Source: Chloroflexota bacterium
Lineage (GTDB): Bacteria; Chloroflexota; UBA5177; JANWHV01
DNA length: 10,228 bases
NCBI GenBank assembly: GCA_025450255.1
Contig: JANWHV010000180.1
Coordinates: forward strand, 1-10,228
Direction: 5' to 3'
In this document: positions 1 to 7,902 of the stretch, one piece after another
How positions within the stretch are numbered: the first letter of the stretch is position 1
How the letters are laid out: every line of letters begins with the position of its first letter
Position numbers and translations under genes: made by a program
Notes under the pieces: generated by a model
What the model was told of the DNA's origin: nothing
Database searches by the model: none
What the model saw: only the letters and a program-made list of their open reading frames with translations

Positions 1-780
1 GGAAGTGGTGAATCGGATCGGCCATGGGATTACTATTCCGTCGACACCCTGGTACACGATTTGCACCGCGTCGTCATCGAGCAGTCGCTCCGCGACGTGA
101 CACTCGTCGCCTGGTCGAGCGCCGGCTCCGTCGCGTTGGAGTACGCGCGCGAGCACCCGGGCCGGATTGCTCGCGTAATCCTGTTGTCGCCGCTGCTGCT
201 GCAGTGGCTGGCGGCCGAGGATGCCGAATCCTGGGCCGGTCGCGTGCCGGAACTCGATCGCGCCACGCAGGAAGCCTGGGCCGCCGACCTGTTGAACGAT
301 CGCCCGGCCTTATTCGAGCGATTGGTCGACTGGTTGACACACGCGCCATTGAGCAGCGCACGGCGACAGTGGCTCCTGGCGCGCTTGATGCACGGCGCTC
401 CGTACGCACAGGGCAAAGTGTTCGAGGCATTGCGCGCGTACGATCCAACCGGGTTGCTTGGCGACGTAAAGGTTCCGGTGACCATATTGACCGGCGAGCA
501 AGACCGCATCTCGACGCCCGCGCTGGCGGATCGCGTGTCGGCACAGCTACCGCGCAGTCAAGTTGTACACATTGGTGACTGTGGGCACGCCTGCTTCATC
601 GATCAGCGCGACTTCGTGGCAAAGGCGATTCTCGATCTCGTGGACGCGGAGACTGAATCAGCGGACGACGCGGCTCAGGCCGAGTCCAGCCCCGAGCCAG
701 ATGCCGCCGATCGAGAATCGGAACCGGACGCCGAGCTGGTCGGTTCGGACGCCGAGCGTGCCGTACTGCTGGACGAGTAG
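1..780 (+). CDS. Alpha/beta hydrolase, 5'-truncated by the window edge
   Basis: The reading frame is open from base 1, and its first residues (GSGESDRPWDYYSVDTL) match the loop before the nucleophile in alpha/beta-fold hydrolases. The true start therefore lies upstream, probably 50-70 codons away. Counting from base 1, 259 residues are visible. The nucleophile elbow is AWSSAG with Ser39. The acid is probably Asp168 in TGEQDR and the base His196 in GDCGHA, so a complete catalytic triad is present. The elbow departs from the usual G-x-S-x-G because both glycines around the serine are alanine. The fold ends near residue 213 and is followed by an unusual tail of about 45 residues rich in Glu, Asp, Ala and Ser. 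No signal peptide can be judged. Substrate is unknown; esterase, haloalkane dehalogenase-like or C-C hydrolase roles cannot be separated. The next gene, in the same direction, starts 136 nt downstream. Confidence 0.85.
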   Translation, partial: GSGESDRPWDYYSVDTLVHDLHRVVIEQSLRDVTLVAWSSAGSVALEYAREHPGRIARVILLSPLLLQWLAAEDAESWAGRVPELDRATQEAWAADLLNDRPALFERLVDWLTHAPLSSARRQWLLARLMHGAPYAQGKVFEALRAYDPTGLLGDVKVPVTILTGEQDRISTPALADRVSAQLPRSQVVHIGDCGHACFIDQRDFVAKAILDLVDAETESADDAAQAESSPEPDAADRESEPDAELVGSDAERAVLLDE

Positions 781-916
781 TGTCGAGACGAGGCCGAGCG
801 TCTCATGTGACAGTTGGGTGGACGTGCTGTCTATCCTCGCGAGCATCGCCGGCGGATGCCGGTAATATTCACACGGCTTTGCCGCCGGGCCAAGCCCAAC
901 CAGAAACGGTGTATGC

Positions 917-1933
917 GTGAGCACGGTGCAAGTTCTCCACATAACAAATGGCGATGCCACGGTAGAGCGCATCCGCCAGGGTGCGATCCCCGGCGACATC
1001 ATCCCGTGGCGGGATATTCTGCACGGCGGACCGGTGCCGGGCGGGCTGTCGATCGATGAGTTGAGCACAATACGGGCTGAATACCTGGCCTCAAACGGCT
1101 TTGGCGGCGCGGCGGAGATCGCCGAGCAGTTCGCGGCGCGAAATGCCGCGTTAGCGCGAGCGCATGACTATGCGCAGATAATTCTCTGGTTTGAGCACGA
1201 CCTGTACGATCAGCTCCAACTCGTGCAAGTGCTCGATTGGTTTGCGGCCCACGATGGCGAGGCACTTCCCCTCTCACTGATCTGCATCGGCTCGTATCCC
1301 GGCGTAGCGAAGTTTACTGGTCTGGGCCAGCTAAGCGGCGCCCAACTGCGGCCACTGGTCGAGCGCCGGCGCAAGGTGTCGCCGGCCCAGTTGTCGCTTG
1401 CCGCTTCTGCCTGGGCCGCTTTTACCGCGCCCGATCCAAAGCAATTGGCGACACTCGCGCGCGGGAATACGGCGGCGCTGCAATTTCTTCGCGCGGCGTT
1501 GGTGCGGCACCTTGAGGATTTCCCGCAGGTCCACGGCGGCCTTTCGCGGACCGAGAAACAATTGGTTGAAGTAATCCGCGACGGCATGCACACACCATTT
1601 GAGATCTTTATCGCGGCTCAGGAGCGCGAGTCGGCGCCGTTTCTCGGCGATACCTCCGTGTGGGAGATGCTGCGGTACTTGTCCGCGAGCGAGGCGCCGC
1701 TTCTTGAATGGGCGGGCGGCGCCTTCAGGCTGCCGAACGGCGGCAAGCCGGGGGAGGAGTTTCAGCGTCAGAGCGTCCACCTGACCGAGCTAGGCAAGGA
1801 GGTGGTGGCCGGGCGCGCGGATTGGATAGCGATCAATGGCATCGACCGCTGGCTCGGCGGCGTGCACCTGGAGGGCCATTCCGTTCCCTGGCGCTGGGAA
1901 GAGCGGCGTGGCCGCCTCCTTCCCACGCCCTGA
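917..1933 (+). CDS. DUF1835 domain-containing protein
   Basis: This 338-residue protein of unknown function is recognised by its N-terminal DUF1835 signature: LHITNGD (residues 7-13), then GDIIPWRDILHGGPVP (26-41), then the acidic-aromatic stretch ILWFEHDLYDQLQL (89-102). The C-terminal two thirds are helical-looking and carry no motif I recognise. No signal peptide or membrane segment is seen, so it is probably cytoplasmic. The GTG start at 917 is chosen because the conserved LHITNGD block begins six codons later, as is usual for the family. No clear Shine-Dalgarno sequence precedes it, so the start is less certain than the identity. The gene ends 21 nt from the stop of the convergent rhodanese gene. 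Family identification is by recalled resemblance; no biochemical role is established. Confidence 0.85.
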   Translation: MSTVQVLHITNGDATVERIRQGAIPGDIIPWRDILHGGPVPGGLSIDELSTIRAEYLASNGFGGAAEIAEQFAARNAALARAHDYAQIILWFEHDLYDQLQLVQVLDWFAAHDGEALPLSLICIGSYPGVAKFTGLGQLSGAQLRPLVERRRKVSPAQLSLAASAWAAFTAPDPKQLATLARGNTAALQFLRAALVRHLEDFPQVHGGLSRTEKQLVEVIRDGMHTPFEIFIAAQERESAPFLGDTSVWEMLRYLSASEAPLLEWAGGAFRLPNGGKPGEEFQRQSVHLTELGKEVVAGRADWIAINGIDRWLGGVHLEGHSVPWRWEERRGRLLPTP

Positions 1934-1954
1934 CGGGCTGCCCGATCGCGAGTG

Positions 1955-2287
1955 TCAGCGGACTACCGGATAGCCCCTGGCCTCCCATGCCGCCATGCCG
2001 TCGTCGACATTTTCGGCTACCAGACCCTTCTGCGCCAGGAAACCAGCCGCCATCGCGCTGCGCGAGCCGAGGTGACATATTACGGTTATCGGCCGGGTGG
2101 GGTCGAGCTCGCCCCAGCGGGTTCGAACCTGGGCCAGAGGCATCAGTATCGCGCCCGCGATCACTCCTTCTTTATGTTCCCAGGGCTCTCGAACGTCCAG
2201 TACTTGCGCGCTGTCGCCCCGCGACAGACGACTATGCAATGCGCTCGCATCCGTGTGCAATATGCCGGTGGATTCGCCAGGCTGCAT
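1955..2287 (-). CDS. Single-domain rhodanese-like protein
   Basis: This 110-residue protein consists of one rhodanese domain, the usual size for GlpE/PspE-type proteins. It contains the VLDVREPWEH motif (residues 29-38) and the active-site loop CHLGSRS, with the persulfide-forming cysteine at Cys71 and Arg76 and Ser77 in their expected places. The C-terminal GMAAWEARGYPV is also typical. Such proteins transfer sulfane sulfur, for example from thiosulfate to cyanide or to thiol acceptors, in the cytoplasm; no signal peptide is present. The frame stays open much further upstream, but that stretch is antisense-like and overlaps the peptidase gene. The ATG at 2287 is chosen because a strong Shine-Dalgarno sequence precedes it and the domain begins soon after. 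It lies 49 nt downstream of the M42 peptidase gene on the same strand and is probably in the same transcript. The acceptor is unknown. Confidence 0.9.
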   Translation of the reverse strand: MQPGESTGILHTDASALHSRLSRGDSAQVLDVREPWEHKEGVIAGAILMPLAQVRTRWGELDPTRPITVICHLGSRSAMAAGFLAQKGLVAENVDDGMAAWEARGYPVVR

Positions 2288-2298
2288 GCTGCGTTCAT

Positions 2299-2305
2299 CC
2301 CTCCC
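2299..2305 (-). promoter_or_regulatory. Ribosome binding site deciding the rhodanese start
   Basis: The minus strand reads GGGAGGG here, 11 nt before the ATG at 2287. It selects this start over the much longer upstream open frame, whose translation does not look like protein. Confidence 0.6.
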
Positions 2306-2336
2306 GGCGCGTCGTCCGCGCCTCCACTGCCGCGTA

Positions 2337-3377
2337 TCAGTACGACAGGTCGGTGGTATGCGCGTCCTCGAGAAAACGCGCCAGCAAATCGACCGAGGCT
2401 TGAATGTCTCTTTCGTGCGCCGTCTCATTAACGGTATGCACATAACGAGTGGGTATTGATAGAGTAATAGAGGCAATGCCTCCCCGGCTCGGTTGGATAC
2501 CGCCGGCATCTGTGCCGCCGCGCGGCAGTATCTCAAGCTGGTGCGGGATATTCTCGCGGCGCGCGATTTCCTTGAAGTGACGGACCAGCTTTGGATGTGA
2601 GATGCTGTCGCCGTCCATGATCTTGATCGCCGTCCCGCTGCCCATGCATGGTACCGAGGACTCTTTGTCGTCATTGCCGGGGATATCCACCGCCAGGGTC
2701 ACATCCAGCGCCACGCCGATATCAGGCTGAACGGCGTAGGCCGCGGGTCCTGCTCCCCGCAGTCCGACCTCCTCCTGCACGGTAGCGACCGCGACGATAT
2801 CCACGTCATGGGACCGGACCGCCTTGAGCGCTTCGATCATCACGTAGAGCCCCAGCCGATCGTCCAGGGACTTGCTCATGACGCAGTCGCCAAGATGCTC
2901 GGTGGTGCGATTCATGGTCACCGGATCGCCAAGCTCCACGAGCTGCCGCGCCGTCTCGGCCGGCAGTCCAATATCCACGAAGAAGTCATCTACCTTAAGC
3001 GGCTTGGCGTCGCCCTGCATCAGGTGAATCGGCTTTACGCCCGGCATCAAGGCGCCAAGGAGAGGTCCATTAGCGCCATGCACGATCACGCGCTGCGCTA
3101 CCAGGGTCCGGGGGTCGAAACCACCGACCGGATGGATGCGGATGAAGCCGTTATCGTCGATATACTTGACGATAAAACCGATCTCATCCATGTGGGCGGC
3201 GAGCATGACCTTGCGCTTGCCGGCGCCTCGTTTCGTGCCGATAATATTGCCAAGCGCGTCGACCGACAACTCATCCACCAGGGGCCGCAGTACCTCACGG
3301 CACAGCGCGCGCAACGCCTCCTCGCGGCCAGGTACGGACGGCGTCTCACAGAGCCGCTTGAGAAGCTCGAAGTTCAC
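2337..3377 (-). CDS. M42 family metallo-aminopeptidase (FrvX/glutamyl aminopeptidase-like)
   Basis: This 346-residue protein is a full-length M42 peptidase, a cytoplasmic dinuclear-metal aminopeptidase family that usually forms large tetrahedral dodecamers and trims peptides. All expected active-site elements are visible: AAHMDEIG (metal ligand His62, catalytic Asp64), KSLDDRLG (bridging Asp at 172/173), the pair in VQEEVGLRG (catalytic Glu202, ligand Glu203), ALDVT (Asp225) and RYVHT (His314). The RGGTDAG motif at 287-293 is also characteristic. The GTG start at 3377 is supported by AAAGGGG on the minus strand, 5 nt upstream (3383-3389). The gene is divergent from the toxin-antitoxin operon and precedes the rhodanese gene. 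The family is certain; exact specificity (glutamyl, leucyl or deblocking aminopeptidase) cannot be read from sequence. Confidence 0.95.
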   Translation of the reverse strand: MNFELLKRLCETPSVPGREEALRALCREVLRPLVDELSVDALGNIIGTKRGAGKRKVMLAAHMDEIGFIVKYIDDNGFIRIHPVGGFDPRTLVAQRVIVHGANGPLLGALMPGVKPIHLMQGDAKPLKVDDFFVDIGLPAETARQLVELGDPVTMNRTTEHLGDCVMSKSLDDRLGLYVMIEALKAVRSHDVDIVAVATVQEEVGLRGAGPAAYAVQPDIGVALDVTLAVDIPGNDDKESSVPCMGSGTAIKIMDGDSISHPKLVRHFKEIARRENIPHQLEILPRGGTDAGGIQPSRGGIASITLSIPTRYVHTVNETAHERDIQASVDLLARFLEDAHTTDLSY

Positions 3378-3702
3378 GGCTACCCCTTTCGTGCGCTTAA
3401 CCCTTTATCGCGGGCACATCGACCCCTGTACGTGTTACGCACGCATCATCCGGCAAGCAGGCCGCACCAGTCGTGCCGAAGCAGATTGAGTTAATCCGGA
3501 TCAGGTCAGGGCTCGCCGCATCCGCGTGACATCAGTCAAACCAACCGGGTATCGCAACGTCTGGGCTGGATCCTACGCTCGACACCGTGAACGTTCGGTT
3601 CCAAGTATAGCTGAGCGACCGATCCATAGGTCCCGTAACGGCTCCAGCATGCCGCTGGGCCAAAAGATGGTATCATTTGCATCTATTCTGCCTTCACTTT
3701 TG

Positions 3703-3733
3703 CCATAGCCTGTTAATGAAACACATGCTATGG
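3703..3733. promoter_or_regulatory. Inverted repeat, putative antitoxin operator
   Basis: CCATAGC (3703-3709) and GCTATGG (3727-3733) form a perfect 7-bp inverted repeat with 17 nt between the arms, which are 24 nt apart start to start. It lies 44 nt before the antitoxin start, and its right arm overlaps a possible -10 element. Ribbon-helix-helix antitoxins typically bind such repeats at their own promoters, so autorepression is inferred from position and symmetry only. Confidence 0.5.
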
Positions 3734-3734
3734 T
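3726..3734 (+). promoter_or_regulatory. Possible extended -10 promoter element
   Basis: TGCTATGGT fits an extended -10 (TG-n-TATGGT, four of six bases matching TATAAT). No good -35 box is found 16-18 nt upstream, which an extended -10 can tolerate. It overlaps the right arm of the inverted repeat and would place transcription initiation near 3741. Confidence 0.3.
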
Positions 3735-3759
3735 GGTGGACAAGGGAGGTAGACCCATT

Positions 3760-3767
3760 AGGAGGAG
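3760..3767 (+). promoter_or_regulatory. Strong ribosome binding site of the antitoxin
   Basis: AGGAGGAG lies 9 nt before the GTG at 3777 and decides that start. A second Shine-Dalgarno-like run, AAGGGAGGT, sits just upstream at 3742-3750. Confidence 0.7.
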
Positions 3768-3776
3768 TAGGTTAGA

Positions 3777-4085
3777 GTGAAGCATCTGATCGATCAGCCT
3801 GTCAGGGTCCGCACGACGGTGGATTTGCCACGCGAGTTGCTGGCCAGGTCGAAGAGCGTGGTGGACCGGGGGCTGGCAAAGAACCAGAATACGCTTTTCA
3901 CCACGGCGCTCGCCGACTATCTCGACCAATTGGATCAACAAGCCATCGATCGGCAGTTCGCCGCGATTGCCGCCGATGCCTCCTATCAGGAACTGAACAG
4001 GCAGGTCCTCCAGGAATTCGCGGCAATCGACCGCCAGGCATCGGTCACGAGGGAAGATGCACCGCCCCGAAGGGATAAAAAATGA
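3777..4085 (+). CDS. Ribbon-helix-helix antitoxin, MazE-like
   Basis: This 102-residue protein is the likely antitoxin of a type II toxin-antitoxin pair. The N-terminal RVRTTVDLPRELLARSKSVV (residues 9-28) gives a beta strand followed by a helix, as in ribbon-helix-helix DNA-binding proteins. The second helix, around residues 35-50, contains the TLFTTALADYL pattern. The C-terminal half (about 52-90) is a charged helix with repeated AI and EFAAID-like segments, which in this class wraps the toxin. The basic, proline-containing end (PPRRDKK) looks disordered. The GTG start is supported by AGGAGGAG 9 nt upstream. The stop codon overlaps the toxin ATG (ATGA), so translation is probably coupled. 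It probably represses its own promoter through the inverted repeat at 3703-3733. The family call is by resemblance and strengthened by the partner gene. Confidence 0.85.
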   Translation: MKHLIDQPVRVRTTVDLPRELLARSKSVVDRGLAKNQNTLFTTALADYLDQLDQQAIDRQFAAIAADASYQELNRQVLQEFAAIDRQASVTREDAPPRRDKK

Positions 4086-4465
4086 GCGGGGGCCGTGGGG
4101 CCGTCTATCTTGTGTCGCACGGCGACCCCTACGACGGCGCAGTCATGAGCGATAGCGGCGAAACTGACCGCGATGGGGGCGCATCACTCCGTCCGGTCGT
4201 GCTGGTGAGCCGCGAGGCAATCAACCACCATAGCCCCGTGGTCGTGATTTGCCCGTTGGTCGATGCCTCGGGACTGACGCAGCTTTATCCAAGCGACGTG
4301 GTCGTGCGGGCGCCGGAAGCCGGCCTGACGTCGGATTGCGTGATCTTGACCGGTCAATTGCGGGCGATAGCCCGCACGCAGCTGATGCGCGAGCTTGGTG
4401 AGCTAAGCGACGAAACGATGCGCAAGCTCGACATGGCGTTACGCATCACACTGGACCTTTCGTAG
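4082..4465 (+). CDS. MazF/PemK-family endoribonuclease toxin
   Basis: This 127-residue protein is recognised as a MazF/PemK-type toxin, a family that cleaves mRNA sequence-specifically. Family features in order are: a first strand GAVYLV (6-11), the core RPVVLVSREAINHHSPVVV (37-55) with conserved Arg37-Pro38, CPLVDA (57-62), and the late block DCVILTGQLRAIAR (85-98) followed by a C-terminal helix. Residues 12-35 form an unusually long, acidic loop (including DSGETDRDGG) between the first and second strands, where typical members have about 10-14 residues. An internal ATG in that loop would delete the first strand, so the start at 4082 is preferred. It overlaps the antitoxin stop by ATGA, the classic arrangement for coupled expression. 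The toxin looks intact; its cleavage specificity cannot be predicted. Confidence 0.88.
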   Translation: MSGGRGAVYLVSHGDPYDGAVMSDSGETDRDGGASLRPVVLVSREAINHHSPVVVICPLVDASGLTQLYPSDVVVRAPEAGLTSDCVILTGQLRAIARTQLMRELGELSDETMRKLDMALRITLDLS

Positions 4466-4623
4466 GAATGCGCCACATGGACACGCCGCCTTTGTAAAAA
4501 AAGCCAGGAATGGAAGAACGCACGCTATGCCGAATAGCCGAAGCCGCGCGCCAAGCCACTGAAGACCCCGAAGGGATGAACGTGGGGTCAAAAGATAAAA
4601 ATCCCGTCTCAGCGACCGATCCC

Positions 4624-4631
4624 GGAGGAGG
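4624..4631 (+). promoter_or_regulatory. Ribosome binding site deciding the prkA start
   Basis: GGAGGAGG lies 10 nt before the ATG at 4642. It argues against the in-frame upstream starts at 4510 and 4576, which have no such site and would add a low-complexity extension not expected for the family. Confidence 0.7.
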
Positions 4632-4641
4632 AACCAGCACC

Positions 4642-6546
<1,905 letters not shown>

Positions 6547-6555
6547 GAGGACGAG

Positions 6556-7800
6556 ATGAGCGTGCGCATGAGCATCAGCGAAAGTGACTGGAGCCTCCAC
6601 CGCAAGGGACCGAAAGACCAGGCCCGTCACCAGGAGAAGGTACGGGAAGCGATCAAGGGGCAGCTCGGCGAGATCATCGCCAACGAGTCTATTATCACCA
6701 GCGACGGCACCAAGATCGTCAAAGTGCCGGTGCGATCGCTGGAGGAATACAGCTTCCGCTACGACCCGTTTAAAAAGGATGGCGTGGGCCAGGGGAACGG
6801 CGACAGCCAGCCAGGCGACGTGATCGGGCAGGTACCGCGACAGCAGCCCGGGCGCGGACGGACGGCGGGCGACCAGCCGGGCATCGACTACTACGAGACC
6901 GAGTTCACGGTAGACGAGCTAGCGGAGATGATATTCGCCGACCTGGGGCTGCCGAACCTCAAGGATAAAGGGCAGGAGGACGTACCGAGCGAGCGGATCA
7001 GGTTCAACGACGTGCGGCCGGTCGGCATCTTGCCGAACCTGGACAAAAAGCGCAGCATCCTGCAGGCGATGAAGCGCCAGGCGATGGGCCGGGGGGCGCA
7101 AAAGACAGCGCCCGAGGATGAGAGCGCGCCCGAGGAGACCCAGGGCGAGGAAGCGGACGTTTGGCGGGGACCGCAGTCTCCGGCAGGTGGGTTGCGCATC
7201 CGCAAGGACGACCTGCGCTACCGGACCTGGGACGTGGTAACCGAGCCGCGGCACAACGCGGTGGTGATCGCGATGCGCGACGTATCGGGGAGCATGGGCG
7301 AGTTTGAAAAATACATCTCGCGGGCGTTTTACTTCTGGATGGTACGTTTCCTGCGCACCAAATACGCGAGCGTGAAGATCGTATTCATCACGCACCACAC
7401 CGAGGCCAAAGAGGTTGACGAGGAAACGTTTTTCAGTCTGGGCGAAAGCGGCGGCACGCGTGTGTCCTCCGCCTACCAGTTGTGCAGCGACATCATCGAC
7501 CAACGCTACCCAGCCGACCGCTGGAATATCTACCCGTTCCACTTCAGTGACGGCGACAACTGGGGCGATGAGGATAATGCCCGCTGCGTGAAGCTTGTGC
7601 TGCGGATCATCGAGCGATGCAACCTCTTTGGCTACGGCGAGATCAAGGAAGAAGCGTATAGTCGCTGGGCGACCAGCAGTCTCATGACGGCGTTCGCGGA
7701 CATCTCGGCGCCGGAGTTCGCCGCCATCACCATCAAGAGCAAGGAAGACGTGTATCCGGCGCTGCGGAAGTTCTTCGCGAAGCCCGCGGTCGGCGCCTGA
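6556..7800 (+). CDS. yhbH: YhbH/YeaH family protein (DUF444, VWA-like)
   Basis: This 414-residue protein belongs to the DUF444 family that accompanies PrkA. The N-terminal region (1-70) includes DWSLHRKGPKDQARHQEKVR and the conserved IITSDGTKIVKVPVRSLEEY. A Gly/Gln-rich linker follows (75-108), then YYETEFTVDELAEMIFADLGLPNL. An acidic insert (EDESAPEETQGEE, about 187-199) precedes the C-terminal von Willebrand A-like domain. That domain keeps a complete metal-binding site: RDVSGSMG (Asp242, Ser244, Ser246), GGTRVSSA (Thr301) and HFSDGDNW (Asp332). Such domains usually mediate metal-dependent protein contacts, so a scaffold role with PrkA and SpoVR is a reasonable inference. The start has AGGAGG 5 nt upstream (6545-6550), overlapping the prkA stop. 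An internal ATG four codons on is a less likely alternative. Confidence 0.96.
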   Translation: MSVRMSISESDWSLHRKGPKDQARHQEKVREAIKGQLGEIIANESIITSDGTKIVKVPVRSLEEYSFRYDPFKKDGVGQGNGDSQPGDVIGQVPRQQPGRGRTAGDQPGIDYYETEFTVDELAEMIFADLGLPNLKDKGQEDVPSERIRFNDVRPVGILPNLDKKRSILQAMKRQAMGRGAQKTAPEDESAPEETQGEEADVWRGPQSPAGGLRIRKDDLRYRTWDVVTEPRHNAVVIAMRDVSGSMGEFEKYISRAFYFWMVRFLRTKYASVKIVFITHHTEAKEVDEETFFSLGESGGTRVSSAYQLCSDIIDQRYPADRWNIYPFHFSDGDNWGDEDNARCVKLVLRIIERCNLFGYGEIKEEAYSRWATSSLMTAFADISAPEFAAITIKSKEDVYPALRKFFAKPAVGA

Positions 7801-7902
7801 CGCCACCGCGTGATCTCGGGCCGGAAGCGTCGCCGTGGGCGCCATCGACCGAGCACCGCGTCTTGATTGCCGTCAGCGTCCCAACATGTCGACGGAGCAG
7901 CC

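Larger units (their letters stand above)
3378..3776. other. 399-nt divergent intergenic region
   Basis: No convincing gene lies between the peptidase and antitoxin starts; the short open frames have no plausible protein composition or start signal. The left end carries the peptidase ribosome binding site. The right 75 nt carry the putative toxin-antitoxin operator, a possible extended -10 and two purine-rich Shine-Dalgarno-like runs. On the minus strand TTGACT (3539-3534) resembles a -35 box, but no matching -10 sits at the right distance. I see no tRNA or complete riboswitch. Confidence 0.7.

Noticed and set aside
785..804. GAGACG/CGTCTC hairpin just after the hydrolase stop
   Set aside because: The stem is only 6 bp and no T-run follows, so it is not supported as a terminator.
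1927..1938. GCCC-TGAC-GGGC hairpin over the DUF1835 stop codon
   Set aside because: A 4-bp stem without a T-rich tail is too weak to call a terminator between the convergent genes.
2119..2129. GGGTTCGAACC resembling a tRNA T-arm
   Set aside because: It lies inside the rhodanese coding sequence, and no acceptor, D or anticodon stems can be built around it.
2288..2674. Upstream extension of the rhodanese frame
   Set aside because: It overlaps the end of the M42 gene on the same strand and its translation is Arg/Ser-rich and unlike any domain; the start at 2287 has a good ribosome binding site.
3494..3506. Minus-strand ACCTGATCCGGAT resembling the 3' part of a TPP riboswitch upstream of the M42 gene
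   Set aside because: No CTGAGA box precedes it, the expected pairing partner after CCGGAT is absent, and the downstream gene has no link to thiamine. ATCCGGAT is itself a palindrome, so a chance match is likely.
3526..3708. Possible 60-codon gene in the divergent intergenic region
   Set aside because: It has no ribosome binding site, no recognisable composition and no motif, and it runs into the putative operator.
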